DNA from: Eubacterium sp.
GTDB taxonomy: Bacteria; Bacillota; Clostridia; Lachnospirales; Lachnospiraceae
Length of the DNA stretch: 64,000 nt
Assembly: GCA_022764165.1 (NCBI GenBank)
Contig: JALERM010000052.1
Location: forward strand, 1-64,000
Reading direction: 5' to 3'
Part shown: piece after piece, positions 9,901 through 16,311 of the stretch
How positions within the stretch are numbered: the stretch's first letter is position 1
How the letters are laid out: every line of letters begins with the position of its first letter
Position numbers and translations under genes: made by a program
Notes under the pieces: generated by a model
Seen by the model: only the letters and a program-made list of their open reading frames with translations
Databases searched by the model: none
What the model was told of the DNA's origin: nothing

Positions 9901-10055
9901 TCGGAATTGCTGCTGAAAACGATGTTATCTGCTGCGATATTCCCATGTATGGACCTTATGTATATACGGAGAAAAAAGAACAGATTGATTATTACTTTCT
10001 GTATGGGGGAGACTACGATCATACATTACAACTGTACAAAATAATTGACAAGTGA
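6990..10055 (+). CDS. helD: HelD-like UvrD/Rep superfamily helicase with C-terminal GH31 N-domain-like extension
   Basis: A 1021-residue protein. Residues 1 to about 760 match HelD-type helicases: an N-terminal coiled-coil arm, Walker A GVAGSGKTTVAMHR near 223, Walker B IIDEAQDFG near 472, and late motifs YTKGLEFDAVLL and LYVAATRALHEL near 644-685. HelD proteins of Gram-positive bacteria bind RNA polymerase and recycle stalled complexes using ATP. From about residue 808 to the end the sequence instead resembles the mutarotase-like N-terminal domain that precedes the barrel in GH31 alpha-glucosidases: YGILRLTPLEDEMIRIQF, a KG...YISIDG...PLLISENGYGIGI stretch and a final YYFLYGG...LYKIIDK. The catalytic barrel is absent. 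GGGAG precedes the ATG. mntP follows 19 nt after the stop. No signal peptide is present, so the fused domain would be cytoplasmic. Confidence 0.8.
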   Translation: MEKSKTFRPIPGLSRVDEEQQLTEILQVAQDNLVRTEQRIHQLSDELYDLMETYGPKDKEALSLLHNTQSQLRENQRDLIRCRKARKKPYFGRIDFKDSKLPQEESYYVGRVAISKSGSDPIVIDWRAPLASVYYENVIGPCRYTVKNEGICEIDLKRKRTYEIEQDHLVDFFDSDVVANDELLTKYLAKSKKAVLGEIIATIQKEQNDIIRKSPKTNLIVQGVAGSGKTTVAMHRISYILYNYEDDFRPEDFYIIGSNRILLNYITSVLPDLDVYGVSQMTMEQLFVRLLYEDWDSVRYHIVPLDQSNSQSIIKGSYAWFHDLERFCEEYECSVILRQDVIIEKNGKVLLEKEVISDSIKNYPAMSMQSKINMLNEMLLSRLENELSGKYVSYTPEEKKELHRNYRWYFGKDVWKGSIFDLYRGFLQEQKKKGKEIPWTEDTFDVYDLAALAYLYKRIKETDGIREASHIIIDEAQDFGMMAYGALVYCLRGCTYTIMGDVSQNIHFGYGLNDWKDLQELVLTGTFDSFNLLKKSYRNTVEISRFATEILRHGDFSIYPVEPIIRHGNPVVIKKYVDEADMLLETTALIKKWQGQGHETIAVICRDEGEAGNVSRRLGEMLTLSDCNLETAEFGNGIMVLPVEYTKGLEFDAVLLYHPSEEHYPAQDQYVKLLYVAATRALHELAVVHLGDLTDLIGKPVSEEKRMQSLENVMRKTPVQYRKTEITVREQQLLDVEQGNKEKAMRNYMGPKPIVVPKTLEKKQVLEVKKSSADRQLMEERKIHRFGTAPENHLLRPSGHSRIDNSVRMLKKTRTYLDIISNYGILRLTPLEDEMIRIQFQKGRMSTFDTGAWNYEPQSAVKWTAKEGKNLAEVSTEKMTIRIDKKTGALQFMDKNRRLLLEEKAELPRQIETLPAPRTWVYFNWSKKEKISAKGILDDSLERMNQKARYISIDGKKLRMPLLISENGYGIGIAAENDVICCDIPMYGPYVYTEKKEQIDYYFLYGGDYDHTLQLYKIIDK

Positions 10056-10074
10056 TTTACAGGAGGAACAGAGG

Positions 10075-10671
10075 ATGAAATGGAGTTTAGTTTTTTTCTT
10101 TAACAGCATTTTGCTTGGTGTAGGGCTGGCAATGGATGCATTCTCGGTATCATTGGCGAACGGACTGCATGAACCGGATATGAAGACCAGGCGAATGTGC
10201 AAAATCGCCGGTGTATTTTCTTTTTTTCAGGCACTGATGCCTATAGTAGGTTGGATATGTGTACATTCCATTGTACAGTGGTTTCATGCATTTGAAAAGT
10301 TTATCCCCTGGATTGCATTAGCTTTACTGCTTTTTATCGGAGGACATATGCTGATGGAAGGGTTAAAGTATGAAAACGATGAAAATGAAAAAAATGAGCA
10401 GATGCATGTTGGATTCGCTGTTCTGATGGTACAGGGGGTGGCAACTTCGATTGATGCGTTATCGGTTGGTTTTACAATAGCAGAGTATGGATTGCTGATG
10501 GCATTGGTCTGTTCTTTGATTATTGCAGCTGTGACATTTGTGATTTGTATGGCAGGTCTTATCATTGGAAAGAAATTTGGAACAAAGCTTTCAGATAAAG
10601 CTTCTATTCTGGGTGGGGTGATTCTGATTATTATCGGCCTTGAAATATTTATTACAGGGGTATGGGGCTAG
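10075..10671 (+). CDS. mntP: Manganese exporter MntP (DUF204 family)
   Basis: A 198-residue membrane protein with six hydrophobic segments. The two conserved acidic motifs of MntP are present: AMDAFSVSLANG in the first helix and ATSIDALSVGF in the fourth. The family exports Mn2+ across the cytoplasmic membrane and protects against manganese excess. The ATG at 10075 has AGGAGG 8 nt upstream; an in-frame ATG at 10045 lies inside the upstream coding region and is not favoured. It follows the helD-like gene by 19 bp and is probably co-transcribed with it. The manganese-sensing yybP-ykoY leader often found before mntP is not seen here. Confidence 0.9.
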   Translation: MKWSLVFFFNSILLGVGLAMDAFSVSLANGLHEPDMKTRRMCKIAGVFSFFQALMPIVGWICVHSIVQWFHAFEKFIPWIALALLLFIGGHMLMEGLKYENDENEKNEQMHVGFAVLMVQGVATSIDALSVGFTIAEYGLLMALVCSLIIAAVTFVICMAGLIIGKKFGTKLSDKASILGGVILIIIGLEIFITGVWG

Positions 10672-10750
10672 TATAAGCCACGTTAATTACCGTGGCTTAT
10701 ACCAGGAAATACTTGTTATTAACTGTTCGGGAGAAAGATCTGAACAGTTA
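10671..10750. terminator. Two hairpins between convergent mntP and Spo0A-C genes
   Basis: A 12-bp perfect stem, GTATAAGCCACG (10671-10682) with its complement at 10691-10702, starts at the last base of the mntP stop codon. A second 9-bp stem, TAACTGTTC (10720-10728) with GAACAGTTA (10742-10750), follows. Neither has a clear T tract, but placed between convergent genes they probably act together as a bidirectional terminator. Confidence 0.6.
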
Positions 10751-10758
10751 GTAATATA

Positions 10759-11094
10759 TTAATTATCTTGTGAATCGGATTTGAGCTCCCAGTACAGCAG
10801 GTCGATGAATTCGCTGACCGTAGGTATTTTGGTCAGCGGATACGGAGCCATTTCCAACAGAATTTCCCGGCACGGAGAATTCCAGCAATTTTGTATGACT
10901 GTGCGGATATTGCGCTCGACACAATAGACAGTTGTATTATATTTTCTGGCAACAATCGGAAAAATATTTTTCGAGAGAAAAAGCAGGTTGTGGTCGTCTG
11001 TTGCTGCAAGCTCAAGGGTAGTTACCAGATAATGATAACCTTTGTAAGTACGATGGATACCCAGACGCAGCGGCAGTTCTTTAACTTTGTTCAT
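10759..11094 (-). CDS. Orphan Spo0A C-terminal (DNA-binding) domain protein
   Basis: A 111-residue protein made only of a domain similar to the C-terminal effector domain of Spo0A, the sporulation master regulator. The diagnostic pattern is present: LGIHRTYKGYHYLVTTL, then FPIVARKYNTTVYCVERNIR, the region that holds the recognition helix in Spo0A. The phosphoacceptor receiver domain is missing, so it cannot be controlled by phosphorelay in the usual way. AAAGGAG lies 6-7 nt before the ATG at 11094. On the DNA, an exact 0A-box heptamer (TGTCGAA, plus strand 11154-11160) sits 60 bp upstream of the start and another is at 11250-11256. It probably binds DNA at 0A-like sites as a modulator or antagonist, or serves another developmental role; this is inference. 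Confidence 0.85.
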   Translation of the reverse strand: MNKVKELPLRLGIHRTYKGYHYLVTTLELAATDDHNLLFLSKNIFPIVARKYNTTVYCVERNIRTVIQNCWNSPCREILLEMAPYPLTKIPTVSEFIDLLYWELKSDSQDN

Positions 11095-11153
11095 GATTTG
11101 CTCCTTTGCAGAATGGTATTTTTAAAGGAATAATCGAACAATAAACATAAAAA

Positions 11154-11160
11154 TGTCGAA
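11154..11160 (+). promoter_or_regulatory. 0A-box-like heptamer TGTCGAA upstream of Spo0A-C gene
   Basis: TGTCGAA equals the core of the Spo0A binding box. It lies 60 bp upstream of the orphan Spo0A-C start codon. A second exact copy is at 11250-11256, inside the 3' end of the licC-like gene. The same heptamer also turns up by chance in coding regions elsewhere in the window (around 29.85 and 57.15 kb), so the match alone is weak evidence. Confidence 0.4.
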
Positions 11161-11188
11161 ATAAATCTATATAGGTATAGAACTGAAA

Positions 11189-11212
11189 CAATCCGGTCAA
11201 AAAACCGGATTG
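11189..11212. terminator. Hairpin overlapping the end of the licC-like gene
   Basis: CAATCCGGT (11189-11197) and ACCGGATTG (11204-11212) form a 9-bp perfect stem with a 6-nt loop and overlap the licC-like stop codon (11197-11199). On the minus strand it is followed by TTTCAGTTCT. It may partly terminate transcription before the Spo0A-C gene. Confidence 0.55.
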
Positions 11213-11985
11213 CTTTGTTTTAGAGAATCTCTGTATGGGATGTACGAAGTGTCGAAAAGGCAAAGCTCATCCAGACTGTTGAAGTCTCTGATGATGCCAT
11301 CAGGATACTTTTTGATGTATAGTGTCAGAGTATCAAGATGACGGATGTAGATACTTTCCCAGAACATATTCTGCGTGTGAGGAAGATCATATTCAGCCTC
11401 CAGCAGTTCAATAAAATGCCGGGAAAATTTCCTGTCCCAGTAGGAGTGACCTGCCATGCACCATGAATCAGAGCCGCCTATCTTTACATGCGTGATGCGT
11501 CCGCTAAAATTTGTGGACAGACAATACTCTGTTGTACGTCCGCTGATATATATGGCTGAGTAATAAGGTTCATAGACGTAAGACTCAAAGACATTTTCCA
11601 TAAAATAATTGTCAGCAGAACAAATGTAGGAATTTCCCAAATATTCACGAACGGCATAGATGGAAGAATGGTTATTACGGGTTTCATAGTCTGGATTCTC
11701 TACAATGTGAACACCATATTTCTCACTCAGATAATAAAACATTTCTTTTTTGTAACCTACAACAACATAAATATCCGGAATTCCTGCTTCAATCAGTTGG
11801 CGAATCTGTCGCTCAATCATAATCTCGCCCTTTACTTTCAAGAGTGCTTTCGGTATGATATCAGAAAGAGGGGTAAATCTGGAAGCAAAGCCGGCGGCCA
11901 TTATAATGGCATTGTCCACTTTGTAGGAGGAAAGCATATCATATTCCCCTTTTTGTAAGTGGGCCTCAAAATCATTCTTATGCAT
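11197..11985 (-). CDS. LicC-like nucleotidyltransferase (CTP:phosphocholine cytidylyltransferase type)
   Basis: A 262-residue NTP-transferase fold protein. The nucleotide-binding loop is AAGFASRFTPLS followed by PKALLKVKGE, and the region NPDYETRNNHSSIYA plus YICSADNYF is typical of LicC, which makes CDP-choline from phosphocholine for decoration of teichoic acid or lipopolysaccharide. AGGAGG stands just upstream of the ATG at 11985. It is transcribed away from the polymer locus that begins at 12193 and heads the two-gene minus-strand unit with the Spo0A-C gene. No licA, licB or licD is visible in the window, so the phosphocholine role is not proven; a different phospho-alcohol substrate is possible. 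Confidence 0.75.
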   Translation of the reverse strand: MHKNDFEAHLQKGEYDMLSSYKVDNAIIMAAGFASRFTPLSDIIPKALLKVKGEIMIERQIRQLIEAGIPDIYVVVGYKKEMFYYLSEKYGVHIVENPDYETRNNHSSIYAVREYLGNSYICSADNYFMENVFESYVYEPYYSAIYISGRTTEYCLSTNFSGRITHVKIGGSDSWCMAGHSYWDRKFSRHFIELLEAEYDLPHTQNMFWESIYIRHLDTLTLYIKKYPDGIIRDFNSLDELCLFDTSYIPYRDSLKQSNPVF

Positions 11986-12149
11986 GAGAAGCCTCCTGTT
12001 ACTTCATAAAAAATATTTATTACAGTACGCTAAGAGTAAATTTTAGTTGCAAACTATGGGAATGTCAAGATAAATTCCAGATTTATTACATTTATTATTA
12101 GTGCAGCAGTAACACGAAAGATTTTTTGTATTTGGGAAAAAAGAAAAGG

Positions 12150-12178
12150 TTGGATTTTATCTTCTTTTGTTGTATCAT
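12150..12178 (+). promoter_or_regulatory. Possible promoter of the glycerol-phosphate polymer locus
   Basis: TTGGAT (12150-12155) and TATCAT (12173-12178) are spaced by 17 nt, just before the first plus-strand gene of this locus. Both hexamers deviate from consensus, so the call is tentative. Confidence 0.4.
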
Positions 12179-12192
12179 TGGGATAAAGAAAA

Positions 12193-13776
12193 ATGAGATT
12201 GGGGAATATGGAAAGTGTTATGGATATTAAGAAAAGAAAGATGATGGATTATCTGATTACCATTCCGGCTGCTGTTGTACTTGCACCAGTGATGGCAAGT
12301 ATTGCCATATGGATAAAATTAGATTCACCGGGACCGGTGTTTTTCAGGCAAAAGAGAGTGGGAATTCATAAAACTTATTTTGATATTTTGAAATTTCGCA
12401 CCATGAGGACTGACACGCCGAAGGATATGCCTACTCATCTTCTAAAAAATCCGGAACAGTATATCACCCGTTCCGGAGCATTTTTGAGAAAAACAAGTCT
12501 GGATGAACTTCCGCAGCTCTTTAATATTCTGAAGGGTGATATGAGTCTTGTGGGACCGCGGCCGGCCTTGTGGAATCAGTATGATCTGATTGCAGAAAGG
12601 GATCGTTATGGCGCTAACGATGTACTTCCGGGTCTTACCGGGTGGGCACAGATTCATGGAAGAGATACAATTTCAATAGAAGAAAAAGCAACCTTGGATG
12701 GCTATTACGTAAAACATCAGAGTGTCTGGATGGATATCAAATGTATTTTCCTGACAGCCCTTTCAGTATTAAAACACGAAGGCGTCGTAGAAGGTGGAAC
12801 GGGTGCTTTACAAAAACAGGACAGGATGCCCCTGGTCAGTGTTGTGCTGGTGTCTTATCGAAGAGAAACAGAGTTGAAAAAGGCATTGCTCAGTTTGTCT
12901 GAACAAAGTTATCCTAATCTTGAGATTATTCTTGTGGATGACAATGCAGACAGGGAATGGAATAAAAAGCTGGAACATATGGTGGAAATATGGAACAAAA
13001 AGAATAAAATTCCTCTTACATATATCCAGAATTCTAAAAATCTTGGTTCCGCCGAATCAAGAAATAAAGGAATCAGAGCTTCATCCGGTGAGTATATTAC
13101 TTTCCTGGATGATGATGACAGATATATGCCGCAGAAGGTTGAACATCAGCTTCACCATATGCTGCGTACAGAATCAGATTTTTCCATTACCGATCTGGCT
13201 CTGTATGATGAACAGGGAAGACTGGCAGAGAAGAGAACCCGGTATTATCTGAAACATAGAAAAAATCTGTCAGATAGAGAGAAACTTCAGGGACAGGAAG
13301 AGTATGTGTTTGAAAAAGAAGAAGCAAAAGATTTGTTTGCACAGCATCTGATGTATCATCTGACAGGTACCGATACCCTGATGTTTCGTCGTGAATATCT
13401 GGAAAAAATCGGAGGATTTCCACCTATCAATGTGGGGGATGAGTTTTATCTGATGAATCAGGCTTTTACTGGCGGAGGCAGGTTCAGTTACCTTCCTGTC
13501 TGTGAAGTTAAGGCAATGGTTCACACACATACCACAGGGCTTTCCAGCAGCAAAAGCAAGATTGATGGAGAAAATGCACTGTATGAATATAAAAAACAGT
13601 ATTTCTCACAGATGAAAAAATCTTATGTGAGAAAAATACGTATGCGACATCATCTGGTACTGGCTTATGCGTATCTGAGAAGTAAAAGTTATGGAGGATT
13701 TCTGGCACAGGGGATACAGGCATTTGTCAGTGATCCGGTATCCTGTCTGGTGATGGTGATTCACCATCGTTCCTGA
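12193..13776 (+). CDS. Fusion of phosphoglycosyltransferase (bacterial sugar transferase) and GT2 glycosyltransferase
   Basis: A 527-residue two-domain enzyme. Residues about 15-205 form a monotopic phosphoglycosyltransferase of the WbaP/PglC type: a membrane re-entrant segment, [17 protein letters not shown], and the signature [19 protein letters not shown]. It moves a sugar phosphate onto undecaprenyl phosphate and so starts a repeat unit. Residues about 215-430 form a GT2 glycosyltransferase ([33 protein letters not shown]), which would add the second sugar. The fusion couples the first two steps on the same membrane enzyme. The exact start is open: ATG codons at 12193, 12208 and 12223 are in frame; the last has GGAAAG close upstream. 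It lies 40 bp before glf. Confidence 0.85.
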   Translation: MRLGNMESVMDIKKRKMMDYLITIPAAVVLAPVMASIAIWIKLDSPGPVFFRQKRVGIHKTYFDILKFRTMRTDTPKDMPTHLLKNPEQYITRSGAFLRKTSLDELPQLFNILKGDMSLVGPRPALWNQYDLIAERDRYGANDVLPGLTGWAQIHGRDTISIEEKATLDGYYVKHQSVWMDIKCIFLTALSVLKHEGVVEGGTGALQKQDRMPLVSVVLVSYRRETELKKALLSLSEQSYPNLEIILVDDNADREWNKKLEHMVEIWNKKNKIPLTYIQNSKNLGSAESRNKGIRASSGEYITFLDDDDRYMPQKVEHQLHHMLRTESDFSITDLALYDEQGRLAEKRTRYYLKHRKNLSDREKLQGQEEYVFEKEEAKDLFAQHLMYHLTGTDTLMFRREYLEKIGGFPPINVGDEFYLMNQAFTGGGRFSYLPVCEVKAMVHTHTTGLSSSKSKIDGENALYEYKKQYFSQMKKSYVRKIRMRHHLVLAYAYLRSKSYGGFLAQGIQAFVSDPVSCLVMVIHHRS

Positions 13777-13816
13777 TGGTGAAAATGAGATAGTTGCTGC
13801 TTAGGGAGGACAGAAA

Positions 13817-14926
13817 ATGAAGTATGATTATCTGGTAGTAGGAGCCGGACTTTACGGTTCTATCTTTGCTCATGAGGCAAAAAAAGCGGGGAAATCAGTT
13901 CTTGTGATTGATAAAAGACCGCAGATTGGAGGTAACGTTTATACAGAAGAAATAGAAGGGATTAACGTTCATACCTATGGAGCTCATATTTTCCATACCA
14001 ATAATAAAAAAGTATGGGAATATATCAATCAATTTGCACAGTTCAATCGTTATACCAATTCTCCGGTGGCCAATTATCATGGGGAATTGTATTCACTTCC
14101 GTTTAATATGTACACATTCAATAAAATGTGGGGGGTTGTCACACCGGAAGAAGCGGCAGCCAGGATAGAGGAGCAGAAAAAAGAAGCCGGTATCACAGAA
14201 CCATCTAATCTGGAAGAGCAGGCCATCAGTCTGGTAGGAACGGATATCTATGAGAAACTGGTAAAGGGATATACGGAAAAACAGTGGGGACGTCCCTGCA
14301 GTGAACTTCCATCCTTTATCATTAAGCGTCTGCCGGTCCGACTGACTTTTGATAACAACTATTTTAATGCTCTGTATCAGGGAATTCCCATGGGTGGTTA
14401 TACAAAGATGGTGGAGAATATTCTGGATGGAATTGAAGTACAGTTAAATACAGATTATCTGGAAAGGAAAGAATACTGGGACAGCCAGGCGGAAAAAATT
14501 ATCTATACCGGACCGATTGATGCGTATTTTGAATATCAGCTGGGTGCACTTGAGTATCGTTCCGTACGATTCGAGACTGAAGTTTTAGACAAACCGAATT
14601 TCCAGGGAAATGCGGTAGTAAATTATACGGATCGGGAGACACCCTGGACAAGAATCATTGAGCATAAGTTTTTTGAATTCGGAACCCAGCCCAAGACGGT
14701 CATCAGCCGGGAATACAGCTCCGAGTGGCATGTGGGAGATGAGCCATATTATCCGGTGAATGATGAGAAGAATGGAAAGTTGTATCAGGAATATCGGAAA
14801 CTTGCAGAGAAGGAAGAAAATGTTATATTTGGCGGACGCCTGGGTGAATACAAGTATTACGATATGGATGCAGTAATAGAATCTGTACTGATGATGTGTT
14901 CTAAAATGCTGTCAGCAAGTAGGTAA
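13817..14926 (+). CDS. glf: UDP-galactopyranose mutase
   Basis: A 369-residue flavoenzyme of the usual length that converts UDP-galactopyranose to UDP-galactofuranose. The FAD-binding loop VVGAGLYGSIFAHEA is at the N-terminus, followed by RPQIGGNVYTEE and HTYGAHIFHTNNKKVW, which carry conserved active-site residues, and SLPFNMYTFNKMWG. GGGAGG precedes the ATG. Its place between the PGT-GT fusion and the first glycerophosphotransferase implies galactofuranose in the glycan or linkage unit of this polymer. Confidence 0.95.
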   Translation: MKYDYLVVGAGLYGSIFAHEAKKAGKSVLVIDKRPQIGGNVYTEEIEGINVHTYGAHIFHTNNKKVWEYINQFAQFNRYTNSPVANYHGELYSLPFNMYTFNKMWGVVTPEEAAARIEEQKKEAGITEPSNLEEQAISLVGTDIYEKLVKGYTEKQWGRPCSELPSFIIKRLPVRLTFDNNYFNALYQGIPMGGYTKMVENILDGIEVQLNTDYLERKEYWDSQAEKIIYTGPIDAYFEYQLGALEYRSVRFETEVLDKPNFQGNAVVNYTDRETPWTRIIEHKFFEFGTQPKTVISREYSSEWHVGDEPYYPVNDEKNGKLYQEYRKLAEKEENVIFGGRLGEYKYYDMDAVIESVLMMCSKMLSASR

Positions 14927-14930
14927 TATA

Positions 14931-16139
14931 ATGTTAGAGCGAATAAAAAATCTTTTGAAAACATTAGTTGTGCGCCTGACATTCCGGGGGGATCCGTCTC
15001 CGGAGTGTTGGGTGTTTTCTTCTGTCCATAACCGGACGTTTAATTATAATTCCAGCTATCTTTTTCTTTATGTGAAGGAGCATTGTCCGGATATACATCC
15101 GTATTATGTGATGAATGACGGGGAGAAGAGAAAAGAACTGGAAGAAAAGTATGGAAAAGGCTATTTTATAGAGACGGATTCACTGGCCGGGATTCGTAAA
15201 GTGTTATCCTGTAAGGTATGGTTTACCTCTACGGCACCACCGCTTTACGGTGTGGGATTTCGGAAAAAGTACAAGATTATCAATCTCTGGCATGGAGTCC
15301 CATTGAAGAAAATCGGTATGGAGCAGGAAAATCTGTCTGTAATCACCAGAATGTATTACAAATACTTATTCGCAGATAACTATGAGGCAGTGGTGACCAC
15401 TTCTCATAAACTGGTGCCTGTTATGAGCCGCAGTTTTCTGGTAGAGCCGGAGAGGGTAAAAGTCTGGGGGCAGCCGAGAAATGATATGTTGTTTGTAAGG
15501 CAGTCGGCAAGCGAGATACTGGAAAGTATATTTGAAAATGAAGTTGGGAATGAGAAAGTGATACAGTATTCAGATAAATTTATCCTGTATGCTCCAACTT
15601 TCCGGGAACATGCCCCTACAAAGCTTTTTCCGTTTAAAGAATTTGAGTTGAATGAACTACTTTCTTTTCTTGAAGAAAACCGTATTTTTCTATGTATCCG
15701 TATGCACCTTTATGACACTACCGGCTATGAATGGTTGAAAAAACTGGATGGCAGTGGAAGCAGAATTCGTTTTTTGAATGAAGACAGAGCTTCTGATATT
15801 ATGGAAATATTGAATGTTTTTGACCTTCTGATTACGGATTATTCCAGTATATATATAGACTATCTGATTACAGAAAAACCGGTTCTTTTCTTGCCATATG
15901 ACAGGGAGAAATATTTGAAAGACAGGGGGCTTAATTTTGATTATGACAGGGTGACCCCGGGTCCGAAACCAAAAACTTTCAGCCAGTTCTTGAATTCTGT
16001 ATATGACTTGTTGTATGCTTATGACAGCTATGAACAAATGAGAACAGAAACAAATCAATTTTTCAATGAGATAAAAACACCCTGCTGCGGGAACATCTGT
16101 GATTCTGTAAGGAAAATATTAAATCCGGATGAAACATAA
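14931..16139 (+). CDS. CDP-glycerol:polyol glycerophosphotransferase
   Basis: A 402-residue enzyme of the TagB/TagF (Glyphos_transf) family, which moves phosphoglycerol or a related polyol phosphate from a CDP donor to a growing chain on the cytoplasmic face. Family motifs are LWHGVPLKKIG near residue 122, YAPTFREH near 220 and TDYSSIYIDYLITEKP near 302. It starts 4 nt after the glf stop, so the two are translationally coupled; the ribosome site is weak. Its last 30 or so codons have a diverged second copy at 19699-19788 (see scar). A stub of a tagD start follows at 16167. Confidence 0.88.
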   Translation: MLERIKNLLKTLVVRLTFRGDPSPECWVFSSVHNRTFNYNSSYLFLYVKEHCPDIHPYYVMNDGEKRKELEEKYGKGYFIETDSLAGIRKVLSCKVWFTSTAPPLYGVGFRKKYKIINLWHGVPLKKIGMEQENLSVITRMYYKYLFADNYEAVVTTSHKLVPVMSRSFLVEPERVKVWGQPRNDMLFVRQSASEILESIFENEVGNEKVIQYSDKFILYAPTFREHAPTKLFPFKEFELNELLSFLEENRIFLCIRMHLYDTTGYEWLKKLDGSGSRIRFLNEDRASDIMEILNVFDLLITDYSSIYIDYLITEKPVLFLPYDREKYLKDRGLNFDYDRVTPGPKPKTFSQFLNSVYDLLYAYDSYEQMRTETNQFFNEIKTPCCGNICDSVRKILNPDET

Positions 16140-16166
16140 GTAACAGGAGAGAAGACAAGAGCGAAT

Positions 16167-16190
16167 ATGAGAAAAGTAATCACATATTTC
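16167..16190 (+). pseudogene. Remnant of a tagD start (first 7 codons)
   Basis: ATGAGAAAAGTAATCACATA encodes MRKVITY, the same seven residues as the intact TagD at 19877, differing at 2 of 21 bases. After that the frame diverges with no HxGH motif. An upstream AGGAGA remains. It marks the original left junction of a segment that now separates the first glycerophosphotransferase from tagD. Confidence 0.7.
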
Positions 16191-16250
16191 ACTTGTATTA
16201 AAGCACATTCCTTTGGTGAAAAAATATTATGTATTTGCAATTATCTGGTG

Positions 16251-16256
16251 TATAAT
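16251..16256 (+). promoter_or_regulatory. Isolated consensus -10 box (TATAAT)
   Basis: TATAAT lies 61 bp before the start at 16312. No good -35 hexamer is found at 16-18 nt, so promoter function is doubtful. Confidence 0.25.
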
Positions 16257-16311
16257 AGATGCGTTTGAAGATTACAGAATGAACTGAGTGAGGAACGGAG
16301 GCTACAGGAAG

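Noticed and set aside
10020-10075. Manganese riboswitch (yybP-ykoY) before mntP
   Set aside because: Only 19 bp separate the upstream stop from the mntP start, too little for this RNA.
10000-10671. Frameshifted continuation of a GH31 catalytic domain after the helicase fusion
   Set aside because: The DNA after the stop codon encodes MntP; no barrel motifs are found in any frame.
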